Shown here piece after piece: positions 24,672-34,600 of a stretch of 64,000 nt of DNA. Source of the DNA: Alcaligenaceae bacterium (lineage in GTDB: Bacteria > Pseudomonadota > Gammaproteobacteria > Burkholderiales > Burkholderiaceae_B). Both the position numbers and the translations under genes were made by a program. How positions within the stretch are numbered: position 1 is the first letter of the stretch; each line of letters starts with the position of its first letter. The stretch is taken from the NCBI GenBank assembly GCA_013205565.1, contig JABMMM010000091.1:1-64000 (forward strand), read 5' to 3'. The notes under the pieces are model-generated. The model ran no database searches. It was given only the letters and a program-made list of their open reading frames with translations, and was not told the DNA's origin.

Positions 24672-26708
24672 TTATGATACCGCCAGGACAGGTTCAAGTT
24701 TTAGTACATCAGCCAAGGGCAGCGCCTTTGAATACAGCCAGCCTTGCGCGCGATGGCAGCCCGCCACGATTAATGCCTGTCGCTGTTCAAGATTCTCGAC
24801 GCCCTCAGCCGTCACTTCAAGGTCTAGTGTCTTTGCCAGATTAATAATCGCGATGATTATTTTTTTTTGCGTTGTATCGTGTAGCGCAGAGATGAAACCT
24901 GAATCGATCTTCAAACGATTAATTGGCATATTTGCAAGCCGCGCGAACGACGAGTAGCCTGTACCAAAATCATCAATCGCCACTTCAACACCAAGAGTAC
25001 GAATTGATTTAAGTTGTCCAAAGATTTCTGCTGCAGAGTCTGCGGCGTGACTTTCGGTCACTTCGATTTCAAGGCCCTCTAAAATCTCTGGCCTTTCGTG
25101 CAAATCTTTAGTCAGCAAGCCGAGCAGCGTTCGGTCGCGAAACAAATGCGGTGACGCATTAAATGCCACTTTACAGCCAGGAAATTTTTTAATAATTATC
25201 GGCAGATCGCTGAGCACTTGTGACAGCAATGAACCACTGAGCCGTTCAATCAGCCGCCCCTCTTCTGCAATCAAAATGAACTCTGCGGGCGACACCACGC
25301 CAAAGATATCATCATCCCAACGCGCGAGCGCCTCAAAGCCAATGATTTTTCCTGTCCGCATGTCGACTTCAGGCTGATAAAAAGGTTTAACCAAGTCAGC
25401 TGTAATCGCCAACGAGAGCTTTTCTTCCAGAAACCGCCTGCGCGATACTAGGTCTCCCAGTGCCTCCGTGAACCAAGTCAATCGCGCTCGGCCCTGCTCT
25501 TTTGAAAGCTGAAGTGCTGCGTCGGCTGCGAGCAGCAATTCATTCAGCGTTTTAGCCTGGTCTGGATAGACCGTTCCCCCCGCGCTTAAGCTCAGAGAGT
25601 AGGCTTGACCTTCAACATAAGTCGGCACACTGACGACGATCAGTGACAAAGCCGCTTTGAGTTGATCAAGAAATTGAACTTGTTCGACCGGTACCACTGC
25701 GATGAACTCATCGCCAGAGCGGCGACATAAGATCGATCCCTTGGGCAAGACCATTTCGAGATAGGCCGAGACTTGAGAAATAAGTTTGTCGCCGTTCTCT
25801 GGCCCATGTCTGTCGTTAATCGTTCGCAGCCGGTCGATATTCAAAAAAAGAAATAGAGACTGCTTTTGATTGAGCCCGGGGTTTGCAATTCGCTCTTGTA
25901 AAATTTGACTAAACGTTGCATAGTTTGGCAGCTGTGTCAGTCGATCCGTCGTCGTGAGGTGTCGAAGTTTTTCTTCTACCTCTTTTGTGTGTCGAATATC
26001 TGCAAAAATTGAGACATAGCCCTGTCGCACCCCTTGGCTGTCAAGTATTTTTGAGACGGATAGCAGCACTGGAATGGCGCAATCGCTACAATCGACAAAG
26101 ACGGTTTCTCCGCGCCAATGACCTAAGTCAATCAGTCCGTCTCGGATTTGAATCGAACTGTTTTGCGTCGCATTATTTCGATACAACATGCCGGCTGGTC
26201 GGCCAATCAGTTGGTCTCTGGCATAGCCAGTGATCTTTAACAATTGCGGATTGACATCGACGATTTTTCCGTCAATATCGCTGACTAAAATTGCCTCGCC
26301 CGCCGTGGCAAACACGTGATCCGTGATGCGAAGCTTGCCGATTTTTCCTTGCTGTTCGATCAACAAGGCATGGATCGACTCAGTGACATGCGTAATCATG
26401 TCCTTTGGCGTATCAGTTGGCAACACCACGGACTTTCCGGCAACGATATCGTGACCCAACGAGACGATACCATTTAAGCGCATGTGCATTGCTTTCGAAA
26501 AGTCACGAAGTTGCGAATGGTTTAGGTACATCACAAGGCTTGTGGCGGCGATGATAACAAGCGCACCAATCGCTACCCAGATGACCGAGCCGTCTGCGTA
26601 AATTGCCCAACCCAACGCACCCAAGACAATCACTAAACCAAACAGCAGCGTGTACATGCGTTTGGCCACCCAGACTGAAACTTCAATGCCTACATTTTGT
26701 TCGGCCAT
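24672..26708 (-). CDS. Membrane PAS-GGDEF-EAL protein with a changed GGDEF motif
   Basis: This 678-residue protein has two transmembrane helices (about residues 19-62), a PAS domain (about 125-250), a GGDEF domain and an EAL domain. The cyclase signature reads RRSGDEF, so the first Gly is Ser, which may weaken cyclase activity. The EAL domain keeps FEALARW, EVTES, DDFGTGYSS and KIDSGF, so c-di-GMP hydrolysis is likely. It lies three bases upstream of the histidine kinase gene and downstream of the acetylation genes, probably a link between c-di-GMP signalling and cellulose. The start is an ATG at 26708 and the length is normal. Confidence 0.92.
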   Translation of the reverse strand: MAEQNVGIEVSVWVAKRMYTLLFGLVIVLGALGWAIYADGSVIWVAIGALVIIAATSLVMYLNHSQLRDFSKAMHMRLNGIVSLGHDIVAGKSVVLPTDTPKDMITHVTESIHALLIEQQGKIGKLRITDHVFATAGEAILVSDIDGKIVDVNPQLLKITGYARDQLIGRPAGMLYRNNATQNSSIQIRDGLIDLGHWRGETVFVDCSDCAIPVLLSVSKILDSQGVRQGYVSIFADIRHTKEVEEKLRHLTTTDRLTQLPNYATFSQILQERIANPGLNQKQSLFLFLNIDRLRTINDRHGPENGDKLISQVSAYLEMVLPKGSILCRRSGDEFIAVVPVEQVQFLDQLKAALSLIVVSVPTYVEGQAYSLSLSAGGTVYPDQAKTLNELLLAADAALQLSKEQGRARLTWFTEALGDLVSRRRFLEEKLSLAITADLVKPFYQPEVDMRTGKIIGFEALARWDDDIFGVVSPAEFILIAEEGRLIERLSGSLLSQVLSDLPIIIKKFPGCKVAFNASPHLFRDRTLLGLLTKDLHERPEILEGLEIEVTESHAADSAAEIFGQLKSIRTLGVEVAIDDFGTGYSSFARLANMPINRLKIDSGFISALHDTTQKKIIIAIINLAKTLDLEVTAEGVENLEQRQALIVAGCHRAQGWLYSKALPLADVLKLEPVLAVS

Positions 26709-26820
26709 CTCTTACATCCCAAGTACGCTAGGGGTAAACCTTAACAGCGTTCAGAGTCGATCTGCCCCAGGTGCGGAGCGATAAATGCGTAGTCACTAAA
26801 GCCTTGCACGATTTGGCAGT

Positions 26821-26834
26821 TTTTTGCGCAAAAA
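26821..26834. other. Palindrome in the spacer after the acetylation genes
   Basis: The 223-bp spacer 26709-26931 contains TTTTTGCGCAAAAA, a perfect 14-base palindrome. It could act as a protein site or a weak terminator for the acetylation genes upstream. Nothing else recognisable lies in this spacer. Confidence 0.3.
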
Positions 26835-26931
26835 TGCAAAATTCGGTAAGCCATAAAAATGGAATCGCAACCGAGGCTTCGTGAGCACAAAAACAAAGCT
26901 AAACCTAGGTGCAACTTACCAACGCACTCGC

Positions 26932-28113
26932 TCACTGAATTGAATCTTTTGCAATCTTTTGCTGCAAGACTCTTTCAGGAATTTCCCAGATCACAAGTTT
27001 TGGTGGTGTCTTTTTAAAGGCTACGCTTGACAGATAGGCATTCATCGCACCAGAAAAATCACCACCACTACGTGCAAGATTGGCCACTTTCGCCTTCAAT
27101 TCTTTTTCAATAAATGGCACAAAATTTGACGTTCGCGAAAACGAAGTACCGATCACGACAACATTGGGTAGATCAGCGTCGCCAAACAAATCGTCTGTTT
27201 GTGCACTTGCAGAGGGAGCTAACGCGGAACCCAGCGCGGTGTTGGCACGCTTTTCAACTTTGAAGCTGGTCTCTTGTAAGACATCCGGTTGCGGCTGTAA
27301 GCTGTCCGATAGCCATTCAACGCCGGCCAGACGGATCAAATCACCAGCTCGCGTTCTTTCAGTACGGTGATCAATCACCAGAGCTTGGGTTGGAGCTGCC
27401 ACAATCTTTAGCCGCTGCACTTCGGCGCTGACAGCCACCGCCGCGGCCTCTGCGCCTTGCTCTGTCCAGTGCGAATCAGATTTCAAAAAAGCAGCTGTGT
27501 GTTTTTGCTTAAATGCTGTGAGCGTATCGGTCAGGTCAAACGCCTCAACACCCGCGAGCTTAAGCTCGTCGACCCATTGACTCGCGCGCTGCCTATATCG
27601 GGCTGGTCGGTGCAACATACCAAGCTGTGAGGCTTCAATACGAGATTTATCTGGTACGACGACCACTAACAACTTGATCCCTTTTGCAGACAAGATCTTT
27701 TGAACCTTGAGCACGTCTGCTTTTCGTTGAGCCGCATTGTTCTGCGGCTGATCATGCACCGTCAGTTCGTCCCCAAGAAACAGCCAGCCTGGGGCACCTC
27801 GCCGCACACGCGGGCCTAAATCGCCCGCGACCACCCAACTCAGCCCTCGTTCGATTAGGGCGGCACTTGAGGGCACAGGCGCGTCGGCAAGCGCTAAAGC
27901 AAAAGCTTGGGACACGTCACCTTTTAAAAAAGGCGACCAAAACACCCCATTCGGAAACAAATTCAGTTTTCCAAAACTTGTTGCATAAATAGTCGAGAAC
28001 AACCCAAACACAATAAACAACGCAAAGCATGCGCCGGCGAAAGGACTTGTCTTGCGATCACGCTCGGTGATCGGTTTGAGGCCAGACTCTGGCGGAATAT
28101 AGGGCTTAGTCAT
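26932..28113 (-). CDS. AlgX/AlgJ-like SGNH protein for polysaccharide O-acetylation
   Basis: This 393-residue protein is anchored by one N-terminal transmembrane helix (FAGACFALFIVFGLFSTIYA). The rest is predicted periplasmic and belongs to the AlgX/AlgJ SGNH-hydrolase-like family. SDSHWTEQG (about residue 213) carries the Asp-His pair and GTSFSRTSNF (about 322) the nucleophilic Ser. These proteins transfer acetyl groups delivered by an MBOAT partner to alginate, or to cellulose (WssI in Pseudomonas fluorescens). Its ATG overlaps the MBOAT stop, giving strong support for a functional pair. It is the final gene of the cellulose-modification group. Confidence 0.9.
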   Translation of the reverse strand: MTKPYIPPESGLKPITERDRKTSPFAGACFALFIVFGLFSTIYATSFGKLNLFPNGVFWSPFLKGDVSQAFALALADAPVPSSAALIERGLSWVVAGDLGPRVRRGAPGWLFLGDELTVHDQPQNNAAQRKADVLKVQKILSAKGIKLLVVVVPDKSRIEASQLGMLHRPARYRQRASQWVDELKLAGVEAFDLTDTLTAFKQKHTAAFLKSDSHWTEQGAEAAAVAVSAEVQRLKIVAAPTQALVIDHRTERTRAGDLIRLAGVEWLSDSLQPQPDVLQETSFKVEKRANTALGSALAPSASAQTDDLFGDADLPNVVVIGTSFSRTSNFVPFIEKELKAKVANLARSGGDFSGAMNAYLSSVAFKKTPPKLVIWEIPERVLQQKIAKDSIQ

Positions 28114-29519
28114 CAGAATTGAAAATACAGAAAGGGAACAGCGCCACGACTAGCGATCAGCGCGAAAGAGAAAAGAAAACCAATAATCGGCCACACAGTT
28201 GCCACAAACACAACACCGGGCCCTGACTGGCGATCCGTCCAGTTTTGCAAAAGTGGCACCATCACACACGCGATGCCTAAGACGTAAGACAACCAGTGCG
28301 AGGGCCGCAAAATTACCGACATGGCGTCACTTAAGCCAAACCCATTGAGGCCAAACTGACCTGCATACATTTGCAGGCCGCTATCGAAGGTATGCGCTCT
28401 GAAGATTGTCCAAGCTAAAAATACAAACAACAATGTCAGCACGCGCGATACAAAGGTGGGTACGCGCCCAATTTTTGCCTGATTCCAAAGTCTGTCTACG
28501 CTTAGCGCCACACCGTGTGCAATCCCCCAAAGCAAGAAATTCCAGCTATCACCGCCATGCCAAAGCCCAGCGATCGACATCGTCAGCAAGAGGTTGACGT
28601 AAGTGCGTACAGGGCCGAGCCGATTACCCCCCAAGGGGATATACAGATAATCGCGAATCCAGCTAGAGAGCGACAAGTGCCAACGTCGCCAAAAATCTTG
28701 AATGCTTGTTGCCAGATAAGGATGATTAAAGTTTTCAGGGAAGCGAAAACCAAGCATCATTCCTAGTCCGATTGCCATAACGCTATAGCCCGCAAAATCA
28801 AAAAATAATTGCAAGCCATAACCAATGCAACCCAACCAGGCATCTAAAAACGAGGGATTCTGGATGGCAAACGCAACGTCTACTACCGGCGCCAGCGTGT
28901 CGGCGATCAACACCTTCATCGACATACCAATCATCAAGCGGCGTGCACCCAGTGAGAAATGCTGCCAGTCAAAGGGGCGAGAGACTAGTTCACGCTTGAC
29001 CCAGTCGTAGCGAATGATCGGGCCAGCAATCAAGTGAACAAACATCGATTGATAGGCACCAAAACTCACAAAGCTTTTGTCAGCAGGCACGGTGTGTCGG
29101 TACACATCGATCAGATAAGAAATCGACTGCAGTACGATAAACGACAGACCAATCGGCAAAATGACCAGTTGCCACTCCATTGACAGCGCACTACCCGGAC
29201 CGACAATTCCGTTAAGCGTTTCAACCAGGATATTTGAGTACTTAAACCAGCAAAGTAACAACAGATTGATCGCAATAAAGGCAGTGAGCGTCCAGCCACG
29301 CGCCCGCTGAGTCTTGGTCGCGTCGATCGCCAACCCGCCCACCCAGCCCATCACGGCCAGAAACATAAAGAGCAGCAAAAAAATCGGGCTCCACCAACCG
29401 TAAAACACCCAACTGCAGAGCAACAGGGTCGCGTTACGGCGAGCAGGCCCGACGACGGCATATAAAGCCAAAAATGCCGGCAAGAAAATTGTCAAAAACT
29501 CAAGGGAAGCAAAAACCAT
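28113..29519 (-). CDS. MBOAT family O-acyltransferase (AlgI/WssH-like)
   Basis: This 468-residue polytopic inner-membrane protein of the AlgI/DltB family starts MVFASLEFLTIFLPAFLALY. The catalytic histidine is in GLWHGGDSWNFLLWG (about residue 320), after LSSWIRDYLYIPLGGNR, which is highly typical. It moves acetyl groups from a cytoplasmic donor across the membrane to the periplasmic acetyltransferase. Given its position between bcsC-linked genes and an AlgX/AlgJ-like gene, acetylation of cellulose is the likely purpose, as for WssH. The ATG at 29519 lies 76 bases after the AlgF-like gene; that spacer holds a partial duplication. Confidence 0.93.
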   Translation of the reverse strand: MVFASLEFLTIFLPAFLALYAVVGPARRNATLLLCSWVFYGWWSPIFLLLFMFLAVMGWVGGLAIDATKTQRARGWTLTAFIAINLLLLCWFKYSNILVETLNGIVGPGSALSMEWQLVILPIGLSFIVLQSISYLIDVYRHTVPADKSFVSFGAYQSMFVHLIAGPIIRYDWVKRELVSRPFDWQHFSLGARRLMIGMSMKVLIADTLAPVVDVAFAIQNPSFLDAWLGCIGYGLQLFFDFAGYSVMAIGLGMMLGFRFPENFNHPYLATSIQDFWRRWHLSLSSWIRDYLYIPLGGNRLGPVRTYVNLLLTMSIAGLWHGGDSWNFLLWGIAHGVALSVDRLWNQAKIGRVPTFVSRVLTLLFVFLAWTIFRAHTFDSGLQMYAGQFGLNGFGLSDAMSVILRPSHWLSYVLGIACVMVPLLQNWTDRQSGPGVVFVATVWPIIGFLFSFALIASRGAVPFLYFQF

Positions 29520-29523
29520 GGTC

Positions 29524-29605
29524 GTTTAAAAACTTGTGTAAGCGTTAACGTGCAGCAACAGCGAAGACGCGGTAGTTTAGAGACTCGTGTATCCGTTAAC
29601 GTGCG
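29524..29605. repeat. Imperfect 51-bp tandem duplication at the end of the AlgF-like gene
   Basis: The segment around the stop codon of the AlgF-like gene (29575-29605) recurs, imperfectly, at 29524-29554. Shared elements are GTGTA, CGTTAACGTGC and GTTTA, at a constant 51-bp offset. The outer copy again encodes a frame ending Ala-Arg-stop, so it looks like a partial tandem duplication that left a remnant tail in the spacer. Confidence 0.55.
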
Positions 29606-30276
29606 ACCGCATCAGAGACGATAAAAATACGCGTTGTGCTAGCTGCAGGAACGGCAAACACGCTGTAACGCTCGCCGGCGATCAGTTCACCGAGTTCAAG
29701 GGGTGCGCCAGTTGTTTGTTCACCGCAAAGCAATTGAACAGAAATTTTTACCGGATTGATCATGCGCCGTGTCAAGGCGTTGACACCGAGTTTTTCAAAC
29801 AGCATGACTTCGCGGCCAACGACTTGCAGACCGGCATTCGCGCACTTTGCACTGACGTTATAAAAAGCCAAAGACACCTTCAACGCATTAAAATCATCAG
29901 GCTCTTCGCCAAGCGACACGTGCTTGAGCTTTGCACCATCGGCCAGTGCAATCACGCTGACAAACTCGCCAGCCTTCACAGTTGTTGAGATCTCACTTTT
30001 ACTTTGTGCTTGGGAAAATTGACCTTTAATAGCGGACTTTGCACGCACAGGGTAGTGCGCCGTGGTAGGCGTCTTAGCGTCTAACTGCACCTTGGCTTGA
30101 GATCCTGCCGCAGTGAGTTCTAGCGCAGCATCGGTACCGTTAATAAATCGAACGAAAGACGAGTCAGCACTTGGGCCGGTGGGGTACAAGGGGATGTCAG
30201 CGGCGTGGCTCAAGGCACTGAGCGCTAAGCCAACGGACACCAGAGCGAAACGTGAAAATCTGCCTAAATGCTTCAT
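29596..30276 (-). CDS. AlgF-like periplasmic acetylation protein (WssG-like)
   Basis: This 226-residue secreted protein has a clear signal peptide (KHLGRFSRFALVSVGLALSA, cut near SHA-A). The mature start, DIPLYPTGPSADSSFVRFING, is the AlgF family signature. AlgF and its cellulose-operon relative WssG are periplasmic proteins needed for polysaccharide O-acetylation and are thought to relay or organise the acetyltransferase complex. The ATG at 30276 has GGAG eight bases upstream; an in-frame extension to 30372 overlaps the previous gene and destroys the signal peptide. It sits between the two SGNH genes and the MBOAT gene. Confidence 0.87.
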   Translation of the reverse strand: MKHLGRFSRFALVSVGLALSALSHAADIPLYPTGPSADSSFVRFINGTDAALELTAAGSQAKVQLDAKTPTTAHYPVRAKSAIKGQFSQAQSKSEISTTVKAGEFVSVIALADGAKLKHVSLGEEPDDFNALKVSLAFYNVSAKCANAGLQVVGREVMLFEKLGVNALTRRMINPVKISVQLLCGEQTTGAPLELGELIAGERYSVFAVPAASTTRIFIVSDAVAR

Positions 30277-30343
30277 CCCTTTAACTCCATAAGCGAGCAG
30301 ACTTCGGGTACCACGTAAACCAACGACTGCGTGTGTCATTTCT

Positions 30344-30988
30344 TCAATCCTTGAACCAAGGCAAAGCGGCAAGTGCTTTGGTGATATTTGCGCTCCAGGC
30401 TTGATAGCCTGCTAAATTGAAATGCTGCCCATCAACCGTGGCCCACTGCCCCGGTTTTGAAAATTTCAACGAATCAATAAATACACAAGGCGCGACGTTT
30501 TTTTCTAAAAACCCGGCCATAAATTCAACGCGTTTATCATTCTTAAAATACTTACCGCCAGGCGTTCCCCAGGCAGGCCCCACCCAGACACAAGGCGTCT
30601 GCGTGGCGGCGATTTCTTTGGTCAGCCCAGTAATCCCTTGCCAGGCCCAGGCTCTGGGAAACGTCTCATTGTCATACGATGCCATCGTATCGCCCAAGAT
30701 AATCACCACAAGGCTTGGCTTGTCTTTAGCGATCAACTCTTTGATCGGGCTCGTCGTGGCTGCACGACCTTTAAAAACGGTTTCGCCTTTAAAGCGATCG
30801 GCGCCACACGGGACCTCGACGGTCTTGAGCCAATCACTCGCCGTAGCGCCACAGGCGCCAAGCGCATGGACAGTCGCACCTTGCTTAGTCAAGTCTTCGT
30901 ACAGTGGATTCATGAGATACCCTGGCAATGAGAGGTGGCTCTCACCCAGTACCAGAAGTGCGATTCCAGCAAGTGTTCCTGCGGCCAT
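30344..30988 (-). CDS. SGNH-hydrolase-like protein, first tandem paralogue
   Basis: This 214-residue protein has the SGNH/GDSL layout: LVLGESHLS (block I, Ser 17), ILGDTMASY (block with Gly), WVGPAWGTPGG and VDGQHFNLAGYQAW (block V, with the Asp-Gly-Gln-His pair near residue 185). Such folds are esterases or acetyl-transferring enzymes. Block I lies at residues 13-20, so a normal signal peptide cannot be removed without losing the catalytic Ser. It may therefore be cytoplasmic or exported uncleaved. It is about half identical by eye to the next upstream gene (31000-31659). The position between bcsC and the acetylation genes suggests a role in cellulose modification. The ATG has AGGA upstream. 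Confidence 0.82.
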   Translation of the reverse strand: MAAGTLAGIALLVLGESHLSLPGYLMNPLYEDLTKQGATVHALGACGATASDWLKTVEVPCGADRFKGETVFKGRAATTSPIKELIAKDKPSLVVIILGDTMASYDNETFPRAWAWQGITGLTKEIAATQTPCVWVGPAWGTPGGKYFKNDKRVEFMAGFLEKNVAPCVFIDSLKFSKPGQWATVDGQHFNLAGYQAWSANITKALAALPWFKD

Positions 30989-30999
30989 CGGTGTTTCCT

Positions 31000-31659
31000 T
31001 TATTTGCTAGTCGCTAAGTTTTTAACGACAGTCGACGCGAGAACGTTTTTCACAATTTCACTGCCCCACAAGTCGTAACCGGCTGCAGTGAAATGCTGTC
31101 CGTCTGACGTCGGCCATTGACCTTGTTTAGAAAACTTCAATGAATCGATGTACTCACAAGGGGCAACCGTGCTGGCCAGCATCGTCGACATTTGCTGCAC
31201 ACGTGCAAAGTTTTTACCGAATGAGCCGCCTTCTGTGCCCCAGGCTGGCCCCACCCACATACAAGACGCGCCGGTCTTGGCGATCTCTTTAGTCAACGCG
31301 GTGACCTGCTGCCAAATCCATACCTTTGGAAAATCTTGCTTATAGCCAGCCATGGTGTCCCCCATGACCACAATGACAAGCTTGGCCTTGTCAGCTGCAA
31401 CAAGATCTTTAATCGGTATTGTTTTAGCTTCTTTCCCAACCGTGGTCGGGGCAGCCTTTCCGATCCGCTCTGCGCCGCAGGTCGCAGGCACCGCACGTAC
31501 CCAATCGCCCGCGGGCACCCCGCAAGCAGCCAACGAGTGCACCTGAGCACCCTGTTGCATCAAGCCGTCATGCAAAGATTTAATCAGGTAGGTAGGCATT
31601 GAGAGATGACTGTCGCCAATCACCAATACTGTCAAACCCGCCAACAACGCTGAAGACAT
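31000..31659 (-). CDS. SGNH-hydrolase-like protein, second tandem paralogue
   Basis: This 219-residue protein is the paralogue of the adjacent gene at 30344-30988, with the same arrangement: VLVIGDSHLSMP (Ser 17), VVMGDTMAGY, WVGPAWGTEGG, IDSLKFSKQGQWPTSDGQHF and TAAGYDLW. It has the canonical GDS where its partner has GES. As in its partner, the catalytic block starts about 13 residues from the N-terminus, leaving no room for a cleavable signal. It follows bcsC by 20 bases in the same direction. An esterase or acetyltransferase role linked to cellulose is inferred from the fold and location only. Confidence 0.82.
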   Translation of the reverse strand: MSSALLAGLTVLVIGDSHLSMPTYLIKSLHDGLMQQGAQVHSLAACGVPAGDWVRAVPATCGAERIGKAAPTTVGKEAKTIPIKDLVAADKAKLVIVVMGDTMAGYKQDFPKVWIWQQVTALTKEIAKTGASCMWVGPAWGTEGGSFGKNFARVQQMSTMLASTVAPCEYIDSLKFSKQGQWPTSDGQHFTAAGYDLWGSEIVKNVLASTVVKNLATSK

Positions 31660-31679
31660 AAAAACACTCTGAGATAAAG

Positions 31680-34600
31680 TTATAAACCGTAAGGTGAAAC
31701 GTACGCGCTCATTGGCATCAGTACGGGCCCAGTTCTTGGATAGAAACTAAAGCGTAAATACATGCCCGCACCCCATTGGCGATAGTTGCTTGAGTTATCA
31801 AGCTGGACAAGACCGCCCAAGAACGCGTAACGATTGAGTTGGTACTCGCCAGCAGCTGATAAGTTGTATGCCACGCCTGATTGACTTTGCGCCTCGTAGG
31901 TCGCGGTGCCCGTGCCCCCGCCACCCAGAGCCAAGACTCTTGCCATGGCCGCGTTAGCGGCCGCCTGTAAGTCGCCATTATTTGGGAAGTAATCTGACGC
32001 ACCTTGCGAAAACTTTTGTGCACCCAAGGCACCGGAGATTCTGTATGAAAAATCACCCGACCGCTGTGCCCAGCTAATCGGCAAGGTCACCGCATAATAT
32101 TGCTGAGGACTAAAGTAGCCGCCTTGCCCATAGGTGTAGTTGCTTAAGTTTTTGTTGTAAAACATACTCGCCGCATTGACACCCACGGTCAGATTTTCAT
32201 CGTTCGTTTTAACGAGATTCCAATACATCCCAAGGCTGGCATCCGCACGAGTATTCGCGGCCACATTGTGACCGTTGAGCGAATACAAACCAGCCGTGCC
32301 GGTCACACCGTAGCCACCAAGGTCTTTTGAAAGCTGCACACGCGCGCCGGTTGCCATCACGGCGCCCCACGTCTGGCCTGTCACGCTATCTCGTGTTCCG
32401 GCAAACGACAATACGCTATCAACCACTGGACGACTTGACGCGCTGATACTGTAGTACCAAGTGTTTTCTTGATCCAACATTCCGTCAAACTTCACGCCAC
32501 CTGTCACGTTGCTATATTGAAAGCCAACGGGTGTCACACCTATATCTGCGGTGAAGCCAAGCGTCTTGTAACCGAGTGCCCAACCCACCCCTCGGCCCGT
32601 TTGCTCGTTTGGATAGCCAGTGAGTCCCGCGAGCTGATCGAAGGCGGCGTTCGGGCCACCGCCAAAGGTGCTGCGTGAATAAAAATCGGTCCCGATTGCC
32701 CCTGCGTTTAAAGACACCGAGGTTGCACTCAAACTCAATTTGCCATCGCCTACTGGCAGGCGCATTTCAACCGGTATTTCAACATCACTGAGCTTGCCGC
32801 CACCCGACGTCCCATTACGATTTCGAACTTGTAGTCCGATAAACAATTCAGGTGCGCGCTCTTGTTTGATCAGATCCAATTCGGTCGCCATCGTCATTGG
32901 GGTACCGCTCATGTTGTCTGCTAATAACTCCGGATCCCCAGTCGGCCCACTGCCACGCACACTAAACACGTTGGGTGATTGCCCGCCTGGCGTATTGGGC
33001 CGTCCCGACAGCAAGGCGCCCGCTGCCACACGGCTGGGCGAACCGGTTGAAACGTCTGAAGGGCTTGCCGGTGCAGGCAAACCCTGCAAGGCAATCGCGC
33101 GTTCAAACAATTCTTCAGCCTTTGCGATTCGACCTTGTGCGCGATACATTCGGGCAGCCGCTGCCGTCACCTCGACATCGTCTGGTGCCAACTCAAGCGC
33201 TTTGGCCAGCGAGGCTGCTGCCAAACCGTTTTCTTTTACCTGCGTCGCAATTTGCGCGGCGCTTAACTGCAACTCAACGCTATCAGGCGTTTTAGCCACG
33301 AGGTCTTTAAAGACATCGAGTGCCTTGCCTTTTTCACCAGCCGCTGCAAACAGACGCGCTTGCGCCGAATTCACTTGAATATCGCTCGGGCGTTGTGCTA
33401 ATAAAGGCACGAGTCTGCTACTGGCTTCAGTCAGATCGCCACGTTCACGCAACAAGTCTGCCTGACGAATCGAGTAGGTAAACAACAGGTCATCGAAGCT
33501 ACGCTTTTCGTCGCCTGATAACTTACGGGTGCTGATCGCTGTCAGGATCTTGGCGCACTCGGCGTCTTGATTGGTACGCAATAACAGTGACGCGTATTGC
33601 AACTGCAGTTCGGCATTGGGCTGCTTTGAACCCGACATCGCCAGTTTCAAAAGATCCAAGCCTTTGGCCGACTCTCCAATATCAACATAGGCAGAGGCTA
33701 GCGCCCCTGTCAATTCGACTGTCTTCGTCAGGCTCGCTTGATTGTTCGTCAAGACAGCCAGAGCTTCAACTTGCCTGTCTTGCTGCGCCAAATTCGTCGC
33801 GCGATTCAACTCGCTGTAAGCCTGCACGCGCGTCTGTAAGGCAGTCATGTCAGGCGAACGCTCTTTGGCCGGAATCCGATCGAGCAAGGCAGCGGCGCCC
33901 GCCCAATCACGTCGCTGCGTGGCAAGCAATGCACCGGCAAACAGCACGCTTACGTCGGTTTGCTTGCCCACTGACAAGCTATCAAACATGGCACGCGCTT
34001 TGGCCGTTTGACCTTGTTTCAAATACGTTTGTGCCAACTCAAGCCGAATCCAAGGGTTCTCTCGATCGTTTTGCATTGCCGACTCGAGCTCTGCCACAGC
34101 TTGGGCAGAATCGCCGCGCCGCAAAGCCGCGCGTGATAAACCCGTTGAGTACGAAGCCTTTAAGCGATTCATCTGTGCAGCGCCACCGACTTGCTCGGGC
34201 GTCACGCCTTGCAGCAGTTGTTGCGCAGCGGCGAGCTTATTGTTCAGTGCCAGCACACTAATCAAACCACTTAAGGCAAGAGCGTCTTTTTTGTTCTGCG
34301 CCAAAATCGCACGATAGGTTTTTTCAGCAGCATCATATTCTGCGGCTTCAACCTGCAACCCAGCCAACGCTAATTGCGCACCACTTTGCTTAGGGTCTAG
34401 TCTGGCAGCTTGCTGATACAGAGTCCGTGCACGAGTTGTGTCGCCATCGCGCTGCGCTGAACTCGCCTGTTCGACTAACTGAAGGTAGCGCACGTTACCC
34501 AGCGCCGAGCCCCAGGTTTGGCCACCCGGTTGCGCAACCGCGCGTCCAAGTAGCTGTTGGGCCTCATCAAGCTTGTTCTGCTGCAGACGAACAATACCAA

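Noticed and set aside
26741-26935. 64-codon frame overlapping the end of the AlgX/AlgJ-like gene with a GTGA overlap
   Set aside because: The coupling looks tempting, but the protein is unlike any family I recognise and there is no ribosome-binding site beyond the overlap.
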